Shown here one piece after another: positions 45,731 through 58,203 of a DNA stretch of 64,000 nucleotides. Every line of letters starts with the position of its first letter. Positions within the stretch are counted from its first letter, which is position 1. Source of the DNA: Sympetrum striolatum (lineage: Eukaryota; Arthropoda; Insecta; Odonata; Libellulidae); NCBI GenBank assembly GCA_947579665.1, contig OX388346.1, positions 86,120,615 through 86,184,614 of the forward strand, written 5' to 3'. The position numbers and the translations under genes were made by a program. Under the pieces are notes generated by a model that searched no databases, was not told where the DNA came from, and worked only from the letters and a program-made list of their open reading frames with translations.

Positions 45731-48700
45731 ATAGTTCATCTCGTAAACATCTCAGCACTAAATAAGATTTCCATCCAATAATCAGTTCTAGTAGTCCTTA
45801 TAAAGTAAAGTAAAATTTCTGTTATTTTCAGCTTTCGTTCTTCTTCGATTTGATTTTTAAAACCTCGCAAAGTGTCAATCGATAATAAAAAAGCAACAGT
45901 TATGAATAATAATGGCCATTTAATCTAATCAATAATAGTAGTTTTAATTCTTCTTCTTCTTAATAAATTAAAAGACATGATTTAACATGTGTGTAGAAGA
46001 TACCTCACGAAAATAATCGATAACTTTAGTTAAAAGAATAATTTCTTAGTGCTGATACTTTTCTTGAGAAATTAGCACAGTCCTGAATACTCATCGCCAA
46101 TATTGGGAGTATGAACGCATTTTCTACGGTGTTAAGACAAAAGAGAGTGATAATAGAAGATACGTTTTGGAAGGCAACAAATTTTTAATATTTAGACAAA
46201 AATAAATACAAGTTTACTGATTTTAGTCTTAACGTAACGTTAAACCCGAATTGGTATATCTGTAAGTACTCTTTACCCTCAAATAAGTAATTCTCTTAGT
46301 AGCATAAACGAAGACACTTCTATTTGTCCATCAGAATTGTTTGGAAATGTATGTAATTATGTTCCGGAAACCTTATTTCTTATGAGTGTTATTTAACATT
46401 CATCTAGATTACGTTTCGATCCATTAATGATTGAATAATTCTACGCCTTTGGATTTTAAGATTGCAATTAGATCTGATCACAACCTTTTTGAGTTTTCAG
46501 ATCCTACATGAAGATTCTTGGCTTAAATAGTTGCTAACATTCAGCTTTCTCTTATTGAATAATCTTTGAGCAATTTCTATCTGAATAATAACAACAAGAA
46601 ACTAGTATTTTTATAAATGATACGTAGGTGAATTTAAAGCGATGGGCACAATCATACAGTAAACATGTAATCATATCCAATATAGTTTCTCTATTTGTTT
46701 TCCAACAAATATTTTTAATGTTTTCTTCCAAAATAACAGGATAAATTTTCCACTTTTTAATACTAATTTTCCAATTGGCAGAAAATCTGCCGAGTTTTCA
46801 ATTCGCCTGTGGCATTTTTAGCTCAGTTTGCCGCCATCTCACAGTTCCATCGTCTAATTGAAACGGCAAAAAGAGAAAATTGGAATTGTGACCGCGAAAG
46901 TACAGAGGAATTGAGATTTCCATTTCGAAGATCGATATTAACCTACAAAGTGATTAAGTGGGCATTAAATTCGCGAAAAGAATTAAAAAGTCTGTTGCTC
47001 ACGAAGCGTGCAAATAAGGTTATTCTAGGGGAAGTCAAGAAAGACATTCAGGGCATGAAGAGTGCCTTCGCGTCTTATTTATGTTGGCTCAGCTTAGAGA
47101 CAGAAATCTAGATGCAGAGTTCAATAACTCAAAGCATTTGAAATACTTTTGTACCACACCTCGTAGGCGAGTTTAACTTAAAAGCACTTAATTTACTCAA
47201 GTATATTTATACACTTTTCTGCTAATGCTGTATCACAGCACATCCACGAATGTTCTAGAGTTGAAAGTTTACATCGAAAACGTTCAGTCCATCATTTTAG
47301 TACGGTAAATTTTTGTTATACTGATATAACTGAGAATTTATCTAGCTTAATGAGGAAATTAGAGGAGAAAAATACACTCTTTTTCCGACATACATAATCC
47401 ATTACAAACTATTTTAGACCTCAGCATATTTTATTGAACAATATAATATAATCATAAATTTATTATAGATTGATAATGCGTAGGATTATCAAAGTTCTGT
47501 TATTTCAAAGCATTCATATATTAAGTATGTAAAACAGGTTGCGGAATTAGTTTAATACCTTGCGAGTCATGTAACAAAGAGATCATAAACATTAGTATCT
47601 AGTGACCTTTACCTAGAGAAAATGACACATCTATTTATCAACTAAGAGCAATACATAAAACTGCGCAGATTGTCACGAGTACCACTGTAAATACACTAAT
47701 TTCACAAATGCACTTTGTGAATCAAGTCCAGTACATATTCGACACGAAAAATCAATTCTCACTTATCAATTAAGGATTCGGGAGTTGAACCACGTAAATC
47801 ATGGAGAAAGACAATAATAACTCGCAATTATCAAAGTGTAAAGTACAAACTCACAGATACTTGAGAACATGATTTCCCTAAGAAAATCCAGACATCACTT
47901 TCTCACTTCAGGGAAAGTAGGGTAAATATTTGTAAAAATAAGAATTCCTCAGGATATTATCCATTTTATTTGAACGCACAATAAGATGGCCGAAGTCTAA
48001 GGCACAGGCGAACACAGAAAGTGAGATATGTCGTAAGAGAATGAGATGAGGTCCTAAATTTGCTGATCATTTGGTAAAAGTTGGAGAAGCGAGGGGTCAA
48101 GTTGAGGTTGCAGAAGGGACCGATGCCCTCAGAAGGGAACCACGGGTGAGTGGCTTCCCTACGCCCTCTCTTTGTTCACCAACCTGCTTTATCCAAAGCT
48201 CAATTCAGCTTTTTCTATTATATCTATTCTATCCCTCATTGTCCCCTTATTCTCGTCATTTCCATCACAACTGCTTTTAATCCTTGAGTTCAATCTTTAA
48301 ACATCAGTATGCAAATGATGCTATATGCATATATATGTCTTCCCTAAAACCTGGTTCCTGGTTCTATCAAAGAGAATCAAGGTGAAAATGAAACTTTTTG
48401 TATTTTATTACGATTTATTATATATATGTGAGCTTAGTTGTCGAAAATTCTTTTCTTGTATTCAAATACACTTATGTTATCAGCAGGTAAAATATGGAAA
48501 GATTCATCCTTTCTCTCACATCTTAACTTGAGATTCGCCAATCGAATCATCAATCTATCAAGCTTGTCATTTTGCGGATATTTTTCTGGAACAAATAAAA
48601 CGATGAAATCATTTTTTAGGAGCAATAAATGGAAAACTTTCCTCTGCCTAAGGAGCCCTTCCTGAGCATGAGAGCAAATTATGAACGACGGGCAAGAATG

Positions 48701-51050
48701 TGAGGACAAAACTTTCGTTGAAATGTTGGCAAAGAAGTGAAACTGATTATGCATTTTTTGCAGAAGCTGTGCAACGAAAAACTTGAAATTCGTTATCAAC
48801 TGTTAAAATAGTAAAACGGAAAAATATTAGGATATTATCTATGGTACCATCAATTACAGAAACTTAGCATTTCATCTGATTCTTAATATAATAAAAGAAA
48901 CTTCGCCTTTTTGAAATATCGAGTTGAAAATTCTTCAGCCGAATGACAAACGGTAGTATCCAGCAAAAAGAGTGTATATTTCATTAATTAATTAAACCTT
49001 ACTTCGATATGGGATGAGTAATTTTTGTATTCAAAACCGCACTTCTTTGCTAGCCTACGAGGTTTTACATCCCTATTTCTGAAAAATGGCTGAAATTTGT
49101 TTCTTTGTAATTTTCTACACCGACGTTCGTTGGGAAGGAGAAAGTAGGGACAAAATAGCTCTTAAATAAATCCATAAACTTGCTGGGTTTGAATTAATAT
49201 TTTTCCCTAACACCGCCACTTGCCGTATTAACCTTGAAAGACTATTCTAAATGAATCAATTTCTCAGAAATCAAATAAACATTGTACTTATCGAAGGAAA
49301 TGTCACATAGGTTAAATTATCTAAGACTAATCAATTATGATTTTAATCGTGAGTTTGTATCGCAATACAAGATCCAGTTAATCGTTGCAGCCTATTCTAT
49401 CTATTTCTATATCTATCTATTCTTTCCCCAAATCTTAAGCAATTTAAAGGGTTGTATTATTTTTCCAACTTCAGTATTCTGTCTTCTTAGTTCAATAAAC
49501 GTTTCACAAAGAAACTATATTTATGCACATATAACTTTGTACTCAATGAAAGGGGAAATAAAAACAGTAAATTTTGTTAACTCAGTACTCGAATAAAATT
49601 TCAGGAAAAAACGGCTTGAAGAGAAACGTGCGAAGAGATTGTAATGCTGGCTTTTTCTGCTTCTTTCTGTTGCAATTCTATCAACTGAAAATATGTTCGT
49701 TAGTAAAAAATCTGACTTTCTTAGATACAAGAATTCGCATCCAATCTTCCTGAGGCTATGAAGACGTAGCTGTCTAAGATAGCAAAGCCACATTGCTAGT
49801 TGGTGTAACAGTGGTAGTGAATCGTATCTAATTCTCTGTTGATGCGGTCATTGACACTTCCTTATCTTCAAACAAGTATTAATCATGCCCGTGACTTTGT
49901 TCTGTCCTTCATATTGTGCGGTATTTGACTCCTCCTCCTTCGCCCTCCTCAAAAGACCGGAACGAATTCCGTATTAGTGATGCTCGTGCTACGCCCTCTC
50001 CAATCCTAACAGTAATGGCAACATTTATATCTTCAGGGAATCGGATGGAAAAAAACACCGACAACATGGAAGGTACTGGATTGGTTTCAGCTGAGAAATT
50101 AACCGATTCCTCTTAGTCCTTGATCTGGTTTTCTGCAACTGACAATTGTAAGGCTGTTTACTCTCTTCTTTTTCTTTATTAGCGGTATGCTCCCTTGCAT
50201 GATTTTATTGCGATCCTTTCTGCAGATATTGTCAATCTGCACCATGTAAGGTAGCAAAATGGACCGAGAAGGAATTACGCAACCCGAGCAATGGTGACCA
50301 AAACCTTACGTTTATTCCTAAACCTTTAATAGAATACCTGAAATTTAACTAAAAGAAAGCTATTAAAAGAACGATATATATAGCTTTAAGTTCACTCAGC
50401 GTAAATTAAACTACTAATTTATTAATTTATTTGTTATTATCATTTAACTAGTTTTAAGCTTAGCGACAACTCTTTTCCTGAAGCCCTAAAATAACTTTTA
50501 CTATTAACTAGCAAACACGTTTACTGTGAGTCTTAATAAAAATAAATGGTCCAATTTAATGTACCAATATCACTGTTATCTCGAGTGAGCCTCCGAAAGA
50601 AAATGTGCTAATTTGGTTAGCAATGTTGTAAGTTAGAATAACTCCAATTTATGCTTAATATCTTTTCAACCGATTCTTTTTATCTACATCTTCGTACATT
50701 TACACCTGGTAAACCTCCTTTTGGTAGATGGCAGTGGATGCATGCATCTTGACTCTTCCTCCATAATCGGTTACTGACGTGTTTCTTTCGTGGAAAATAT
50801 GAAATCTTGAAGCGACAAGTCCTAAACAATTTAAATTTTCCTGATTTTTCTCACAATATCAGAACGTCCTGTTTAACAGAAAAGACGCAATTCGCCATTC
50901 TACGGAGAGGAAATTGAGGAATTAGCAAAAGCGTAGATCTTTCAAAGACACTCTTAAGGGAAGCATTACGTTTTGAGCACAAGCAAAAACTAAGTTTTAT
51001 CGAGAGGTTAATCCGATTCGCGTTTTATAAAACTAAAAAGACGTCGCACG
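45731..51050. other. Non-coding AT-rich stretch
   Basis: No supported gene. The 100-codon plus-strand frame at 46809-47111 follows a CAG in a T-rich context but has no recognisable domain. Confidence 0.45.
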
Positions 51051-51590
51051 CGGAAGTGAGTAATAAACACGCGAGTGGGGAGTAAAAGAGCCGTGATTTG
51101 GGTATTCCACGCGTGAGGAGTCCCTTAAGTGAGGAGGAGCAGATGGAAAGCAGCGGAAGGAAGAACAGGAAGAAGGAACTCTTGCCGCTCTATCAGTCAT
51201 TTGTTTCGAAGCATGTCGGGTGTGCCGCGTGGAGGTTTTCTAGGGCACGCGTCTACACCCCCGCCCCCCGTCCCTCCATTTTCTCTTTTCCCTCCCCCTC
51301 TTAGCCCCTCCCCACACCATTCTGCTGCTCCGCCCTTTGCAGCTTTTCCTTGGTAAAGAACGGTAAGGCGGTGTTATCCGCCATTGGCCCAAAGAGGCAG
51401 TTGCAAATAAAGCAAAAATATAAAGAGCTAGTGGGCGGTTTGATGTGTCTATTCTCGAACGGAGGCAGAGCTATGATGGGAAGTTCCTTCTATCAAGCCT
51501 CATACTCATGGGAACGTCGTTTATACAAATTTATTGTAGATGATGCATTGTATGTTGTCTTTTTGCAACTCCAAAAGAGGAGTGATTAGT
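51051..51590. other. GC-richer, pyrimidine-rich island
   Basis: CpG-containing start, then a C/T-rich tract at about 51250-51330. No domain in the overlapping open frames. Confidence 0.35.
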
Positions 51591-52486
51591 AGTCGTCTAT
51601 ACTTTCAAATAGTTTTCCCCTACAGTATTGTAAGATTCGACTAAATCGATTAGGACTATAATAGTGATCTATTTCTTCAAGTATTGAGAGCCTTCAGTTT
51701 TGCAACTGAATATCCTGATGGTATGAACAAATAATCTATGAAGTAATTAGTAAGTAACTACGTAATGGGTGAGATAATTTTGAGTTCGTGATTTCAATCT
51801 CTCTATGCGTCATCATTGCATTCGCGAATTTCTTCTTTCATTTATTTTTGTTTCGATGGTCTCCTGTATTTCTGGCTTAGAATGGTTATAAGATGGAATG
51901 GATAACCATTTCTCATCAAACACATAGGTGGAATATTTATGGATATAAAAATTGCTCCTTTTCTGTACATGCAAATGATATCAAAGTTTTTATTTATGTT
52001 CCCATCGGAGAGCCTAATTTATTCTTTGTGGATACCAATTCCGTTCATCATCAACTTCATATAAGGTAATTTCGGGTGAGATGCCCCACAGGGAAAGATG
52101 CCCTAGTCGTAGTATTTTTAAGGAAAACCACAAGATTGCTCTAGTGATTGTGAGCGTCAGTCAGTTGAAAGGCACCTGTCTATCTGCAAGAGTTTCACGG
52201 AAATTAATTCTTTCTACGCGGTTTTATAACATCATTTCAAGTAGGCACTGTTTTTGTTTTCGCCCGTACTGAAAGGATAAATTCCCCAGTCCTCTTCTCG
52301 GGATAGATGCCCCAGTGATATCTTTAGGTATATGTGCCTTATTAGTATCAATTTAACTTTAAGGTGAAACTAATTAAGGTTTGTTTTTCAAGAAAACGTT
52401 TCTCATCAACATTTAAATGTCATTTCAAATTTAAATCCAAGGTCGAATGCATATTATGGACGATCATAAGATGAGGTATTGTTTGT
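51591..52486. other. Non-coding stretch with GATGCCC motifs
   Basis: GATGCCC occurs at about 52081, 52097 and 52307 with GGGA or CAG neighbours, suggesting a decayed repeat. Nothing else recognised. Confidence 0.35.
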
Positions 52487-52690
52487 AGGGTGGAGCGTTT
52501 TGCCATTTGTTTTCTGATCGAAGTGTAATACCCGGCAAAAGCGGCCCGCCCAAATGGACATTACAAATATAAAAGTTTTTGCAAAATGAATAAATACTTT
52601 TGTAAGACTTTTTTCCTCGAAGTTTCGAAATTTCGTCATAAACATCAAAATTGTCATTTTTCGATTCAAACGATCATATTTTGTGTTTAT
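52487..52690 (+). repeat. AGGGTGG dispersed repeat, third copy
   Basis: Relative of 44793-44990: AGGGTGG start, GTGTAATACCCGGCAAAAG, then CCTCGAAGTTTCGAAATTTCG. Divergence is moderate with indels. Confidence 0.75.
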
Positions 52691-54398
52691 TCTAGCCCCT
52701 ATTCATACCAATTGCAAATTTCATTTATTTATTTATTTTTGAAATACTCGAAAGCGCCAATTATATGGTGGGGCAAAATCCCAGAAGATATTATTATTTC
52801 CACTAGTTATGTTATCATATTTAATTTTAACAACCACGAGTTTCAACGATGAATCGTTGGAATATTGGTCAAAAACTTGCCAAATTTAATTTTAAAAAAT
52901 TATTGCGGAAATATTCTAATTCCCTAATTCTCCTTGGTATATTTCCACAAAATATCAGCTTTTTATTATGAATTTTTAATTATTTTTATTTAGGCTTATT
53001 TGAGTTATACCACTTATTCTATGTTACAATTTTAATTTCTTCCTTAGTCTTTACATCAAAAGAATTCATAAAATCTCTTACACAATAGTAAACCAACTCG
53101 ACAAAATATTCATGCATATAGAATGTAGGAACATTGAAATCATTTCTATTTCCCTAGAAATTAAGCAATTCTGAATCCTTCTAACCGGTTGAGATGATTC
53201 TTATTTTCCAATATTTAGATCATTTGAACTGGTGCATTGACCGCTTCACCTCATTTTCTTGCCTCCTCTGTGCGGTTTTACCATCGGATCCACAAACTGT
53301 GTCTGAATACGGGAACATGAGCGTAAACTTACATCAGATAGCTCCACTGTCAAATCCATTCTCTGATGGAGTTGAACGAATGCTTGCAGTTTGTAGCTAT
53401 TTATAATTTATCAAATCTAAATTAATAGTCAATTAAATTAATATCATTACAATTATAATTAAATTGTATTTTTTCAGATTTGGTCGTATAAGAATTATTT
53501 TCCATGTAGATGCTTATTTCTATGATGGACAAATCAGAATACTTAGTCATTCCACACTTAAATATACATTTCACTATCAATTAAATAATCAAGGCTTTAT
53601 TTATCCATGATGTCTTTCTCTTAAGTTCGGCCTAATACTATGGAATTTATTAGTTTATGCTTGTCTTTGTGTTTTTATTTTGTTGGTGATTATGCATATA
53701 ATCGTACATTCACTCATAAAGTGTAAAAATTATCTACGTATTCATTAATGCAATTGATTAATACATCCAATTATATCACTCGAGTATATAGATATCAGAT
53801 CCATGAGAGTAAAATAGTACATTTTTCTATGAATATTTACGAATGTCGGCACTTAAAATATAAGAAGCATAATCAAATGATATCGTTCAATTTTCCATGC
53901 ACCAAATGGAAATAATTGGTAAATTTTCCTCTCATTATTGCAGAAACTCTCCCGTTACTTTCATATCAAATAATCTCCTCTCAAAATGCATTCTTAGTAT
54001 CGGCGTTGTTAAATGCAAAATTTCACCGTACTAATTTCGCCATGCACTTCCTTTTCCCCGACTTTCTCCATCCCTTCCCCCGCCGTCGCTGCATCCCCAG
54101 AACGCCTTTCTTACCTTTCATGCTCGCCGGAGGGCCCAAACAGTTCGCATAAACTCTCTCCACCTCGTCCTCTCAATCCTTCCACAATTCTCTCTCTCTT
54201 TATTCTATTTTTCAATCTGCTTCATTCCCATACTCTCCTATTTTCCCTCCATTTTCTTTAATATTTTCATTGAATCTATCAATATCATTCCCAATTTGTG
54301 AATGATATATGTACCAATTTCATTCCCCTTCCATTGTCTTTGTAGTTCGCTTCCTTCAAGTATTACCAAAGCATATTCTATTTGTCGAAGGAGTAGTT
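52691..54398. other. Non-coding stretch, pyrimidine-rich near its end
   Basis: No gene recognised. 54.05-54.28 kb is C/T-rich. Confidence 0.45.
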
Positions 54399-54875
54399 CT
54401 CGGGACGACAACCAGGTTGCTTCGCGAAGTGAGGCCGATGTTTCTTCTGCAGTAGAGGTCTGCATGGGCCGAATGTTTCAACCCAGGCCCGGCCCGTTCG
54501 TCGTTGAGCCCGAACCCGACCCAGCCCGAACGTACGAGATGCCCGATACGAGATCGCAGATGCAAATTTTCGTTCGCAAGCCCGAACTTTCCATAAATTT
54601 CCCTGTAATGGATCGTTACGATTTGTAAACTTTACACCTTCACGAATACTGAGCATTTTTAAGTATTGCGTTACAACTTTAAGAGGCTTCTGGCCCTACG
54701 CAAGAAACTTAGGCTCTGTAAGGACGAATAATTATTTTATTCCCAAGCTATCTTTGGGCCTAGGCCCGGCCCATGCAGACCTCTACTCAGCAGCCATCTT
54801 CAGGACAATGGAAGCAGCAGCCGAAACGTCGCCCTCACAAATCGCTGGCTCAAGCAACCTGGTTGTCATCCCGAG
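54399..54875. repeat. Older inverted repeat enclosing a hAT MITE
   Basis: CTCGGGACGACAACCAGGTT at 54399 is matched by its complement ending 54875, one mismatch over 24 bases. The hAT MITE lies between, but is off-centre, so it inserted later or hitchhiked. The right side holds GCCGAAACGTCG, a phrase common to the hammerhead-like motifs elsewhere. Confidence 0.7.
54453..54785. mobile_element. hAT-type MITE, 333 bp
   Basis: Terminal inverted repeats TAGAGGTCTGCATGGGCC and complement (ends 54785), with further GGCCCGGCCC repeats inside. Flanking octamers TTCTGCAG (54445-54452) and CTCAGCAG (54786-54793) match at six of eight positions, fitting an aged 8-base duplication. No coding capacity. Confidence 0.8.
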
Positions 54876-55448
54876 TAATACTATTTCAACGATCTATCGA
54901 CCGGGAAAGCCTGAAATCTTATCCTATTCTATTTCTTTACTTTGACTGTTCATCCTAAAGTTCATTAGCCACACTCTTCCCAAAATTCCACTTTTCCTTT
55001 ACATTATCTCTTTCTCAATTGAGTCTCTGTCTAAAATTTCCTTCTCTGGGGTACAATATCTGTACTATTTTTTTCAATTACCTTTCTAACTTTCCTGCAT
55101 CAAATCCTACTAAAATAGCTTCATTCTGTTATTTACTATCCTCCATAACATTTTGAATTCATCTTACCTTACCATATACCGATATTCTCTATTTTCATTA
55201 TCTCGCTTTATTCTATACCACTTCTTCCTTCTCTTACTGTCTTTGCTTTTCTATGATTTTACAACCGTTTACGCTTTTGTTTGTGCTACATTTCCCTTTA
55301 CATATCTTTCTGATGAAAGAGTTACCACAGGATGCAATAGTAAAATAGTCAAACGTAGGTTTCGATCAAGAAAGCAGGATGGTGATGACGTCATACAAAT
55401 ATGAGGGACTGAGGTGTTACTCGGTGCCACTCTTTCATAGTCAAGATA
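54876..55448. other. Non-coding, pyrimidine-rich stretch
   Basis: Nothing recognised. Confidence 0.45.
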
Positions 55449-55658
55449 GTAAAACTCACTAAGTAGAGACCACAAGAAGAAATTTTAATAAAAACAACTT
55501 AGTTTTTTTTATCATGTAATATCATCAGCTGAAATACTTCGATAGTTTATGGTATACATATACTTAATTTATGTCACATAATGGTTTTACAAGGTAATGA
55601 AATCTTGGTTGTTCTTATTAAAATTTCTTTTTGTGGACTCCACTAAGTGAGTTTTACT
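55449..55658. repeat. Inverted repeat with ~50-base arms
   Basis: Arms 55449-55498 and 55608-55658 share GTAAAACTCACT.AGT, CCACAA.AAGAAATTTTAATA and ACAAC as complements, with few mismatches, around a ~110-base spacer. A hammerhead-like motif follows immediately at 55662. Suggests the terminal part of a retroelement or a foldback. Confidence 0.8.
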
Positions 55659-55661
55659 TTC

Positions 55662-55699
55662 CTGATGAAGACACTATAACTCGAACCCTAGGTCGTTCG
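55662..55699 (+). ncRNA. Hammerhead-like motif, degenerate
   Basis: CTGATGA at 55662-55668, then CGAAC, a palindromic CCTAGG and GTCGTTCG, the same order as the motif at 11384. Stem II pairing is poor and GAAA is replaced by GAAC, so activity is unlikely. A second related piece (CCAC/GTGG then GCCGAAACAGC) is at 55749-55790. Confidence 0.25.
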
Positions 55700-56895
55700 T
55701 TTTAATTTCAATGGTAATGCGTATAAGTTGTTCATCTTCCTCTTTCATCAAGTAGATCAACCACAAAGTAGTGGCCGAAACAGCGGATATTGACATTTTG
55801 TTTTATTTATATTTTCTCTGTTTCCAATTTCTTTTACACTCATCACTAATTTCATTGTTTTATTTCAGTAAACCTACTAGTAGCTGTAAATGTAGGAGCA
55901 CTCGCATAAGATTTCGTATTTGATTATATTTTGGATTCGATATATATTTCTACCTCTCTCCAATTCCGCTATTCCTCCCTCTCTACTCCATTTCCACTTT
56001 CTTCCGCCGCCGCTGCATATCTCACATTCCTCCGATTCGTATCGCACTTCTCGATTATCTTCCTTCCTCTCTATCAATTTACTCTCTTTCCCCTCAGCCG
56101 CCCTAAGGAGATGTGGGATGAGATTCTTCTGGAGATGGCGCAGGAGGAGGGGGAGTGGGGGAGGAAAGGGAGGGCTTCCAAGTGAGGGGTTATTAGGACT
56201 ACCAACTCTCCCGGATGTATATGGGACTTCCTTCGCTAGTTATGAGGCGTAATACTGCTTTGATGGTTTCTCATTCAAATTCCTGTTGGTAATGCATCGA
56301 GACATTCAAAACAATTCTTTAGAATATTAATTAATTTCAGGACGACATTCACTATTCAAATGCTGCATATTTTCCGTGGATCGGCCGTATTTTATAGAAA
56401 AATTATAAGAAAAGATTATTTGATTAATGGAATCAACTTTACTTAACATTTAGTTTTCTAATCAGTATAACGGCTCAATTTATAAGTAAAAGATCGTCTT
56501 TTATTAACTGTTCTTTCACAAAAGAAGTTTTGACACGCAAATGTTGCTATCATGTAATAGCATCCAGTCTCACTCAGTTTAATTTAATTTTAGTTTATAA
56601 TTCGGGGTGGTAATTTCGCCTTTCTCTATCAAATATAAATTCGTGTATTTCTGCAATAATTCCTGTTCTTCCGCCTCAGTCACACTTACTCTTTTAGGGG
56701 TAATTACAGTAGCCGTAGGTAAACTAAAGAAAATATCGTTCCTTGTTGTGGAGACAACTTCCACATAATTGCTGTGCGAGGAATATATTGAATCAGTTCT
56801 GATGCAAATTAATTGAAATGTACTAGAAAAGAATTCCCCCGCCAATTGAAAAGTCAGCCACGAATATTTCTGTACTTCGTTATTGGCTTAGTTTC
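55700..56895. other. Non-coding stretch
   Basis: C/T-rich with some GC at 55.95-56.2 kb. Open frames up to 110 codons without recognisable features. Confidence 0.45.
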
Positions 56896-56908
56896 ACTTT
56901 TATGAAAC

Positions 56909-57034
56909 CTCTAGAATAGCTTAGTGGGTGACTCTCTGCTTTGGAGGAAACGGTCCCGAGTTCGATTTCTGGATGGAGCCTATGTAAGAAATGGCATAAG
57001 GTATGGAAGCACTTTTACATACTTTATTAGCATA
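56909..57034 (+). mobile_element. tRNA-derived SINE, copy C
   Basis: TAGCTTAGTGGGTGACTCTC as A-box region, GAGTTCGATTTC as B box, GGAGCC at the end of the head, and a tail related to copies A and B (ATGTAAGAAATGGCATAAGG). A perfect 13-base duplication ACTTTTATGAAAC flanks it at 56896-56908 and 57035-57047. It is more diverged from A and B than they are from each other. Confidence 0.88.
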
Positions 57035-57047
57035 ACTTTTATGAAAC

Positions 57048-58000
57048 TTACTTTCCTAGGAAGGAAGGGGTCTTTAATGCAAACGCAACCAAGTCATGCA
57101 CGCAAAAATTACGATATTTGTGAAGTAAAAACCACATTTGCGAAAAAAGCAGCTTAGATTTTGAAATTGTTACAAAGTAAGACAGATTAGACTTAAAGCT
57201 ATAAAGGGAATCTTATTCAAAATATCAACCCTCCAAATATTTTCTGTTTGAAACTTACTGATGTTTAATATGAGAGAGAATGAGATTTACTGATGCTATA
57301 CTTAAAAAGTCAAGAAGAATTTCGTTTGTTGTTCACGTTCGATTTTATTTCATTTATCCAATAATTCGTGACTAGACCGAAATCCCGGCTTCTAATAAAT
57401 AAAATATAGGGGAATAAAATACAAAGTGGTTCTGTTAGACATCCTATTTACCTTCTCTTGTGCCACCAATAGGCACTACAGAGCATCAATTTACAACATT
57501 GTTGGAAAAGCATACATGTGACTGAATACGTGAGATATGCAATTCGTATTCGATAAAATATTAACGACCGTCCAATTTAGTCCCATCGCCGCCGGCTACA
57601 AATCCCTTATGAATCCTCGGTTTTTTTAAATCTTCCGAAATGGTTGACTCACCGGTTGGCAGGCTTTGTGTCGATGGAAAGGAGCAATAGCCTCGGATGG
57701 TTCCGCGTGGCCCTCGGAGGGGGCGAAGGGAAAGTGGGGATCTTGCCACCGACACGCTCCGATCCTTGCCCACTTTCAGGTAATCCCCGCTCGTAATGGA
57801 GAGCCGCACTACGAAATAATTCCCGCAAAAACCGCCCTCCCACTCGCGCTCGGAACCTCTACTTACAACCCCCGGTCTCCCCTTTGCCTCGAAATTAATG
57901 CCCTGGAACGAGGGATGGATTCGAAATGTGAGTTCCTTTTACAGATCTCTTTTAGAGGAGCGTTTCAAAAGTTGCTAAGGGTAGGAGGGTCAATGTAGGG
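57048..58000. other. Non-coding stretch with a GC-richer island at 57.56-58.0 kb
   Basis: The island has CpG and overlapping open frames on both strands (64-110 codons) with no domain recognised. Confidence 0.35.
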
Positions 58001-58142
58001 CTAAAATACGGAGGACTGCTTGATTAAGGTTTTATAGAAGAAGCAATTTAGTGTCACCACTCGAACCATAAAATTAAAACACGTAAAGTACGGGAGAGGA
58101 GTTGAAGAATACTTCATAATGTACTTCGGTAGATATTTTAAT

Positions 58143-58203
58143 ATCGGCTTCGGCTAAGTCGCCATCATCAGGATATACTTAAGGCGACGTAGCCTAAACC
58201 GAT
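58143..58203 (-). repeat. Two head-to-head hammerhead-like remnants
   Basis: On the minus strand CTGATGA (58165-58171), a GGC/GCC stem and GAAGCCGAT. On the plus strand, starting 58183, GGCGACGTAGCCTAAACCGAT is a diverged inverted copy lacking CTGATGA. GAAA is changed to GAAG and TAAA, so both are inactive. They mark a retroelement remnant. Confidence 0.4.

Noticed and set aside
46809..47111. 100-codon plus-strand frame after a CAG as an internal exon
   Set aside because: No donor at a fitting place and no recognisable domain; frames this long are expected by chance in 64 kb.
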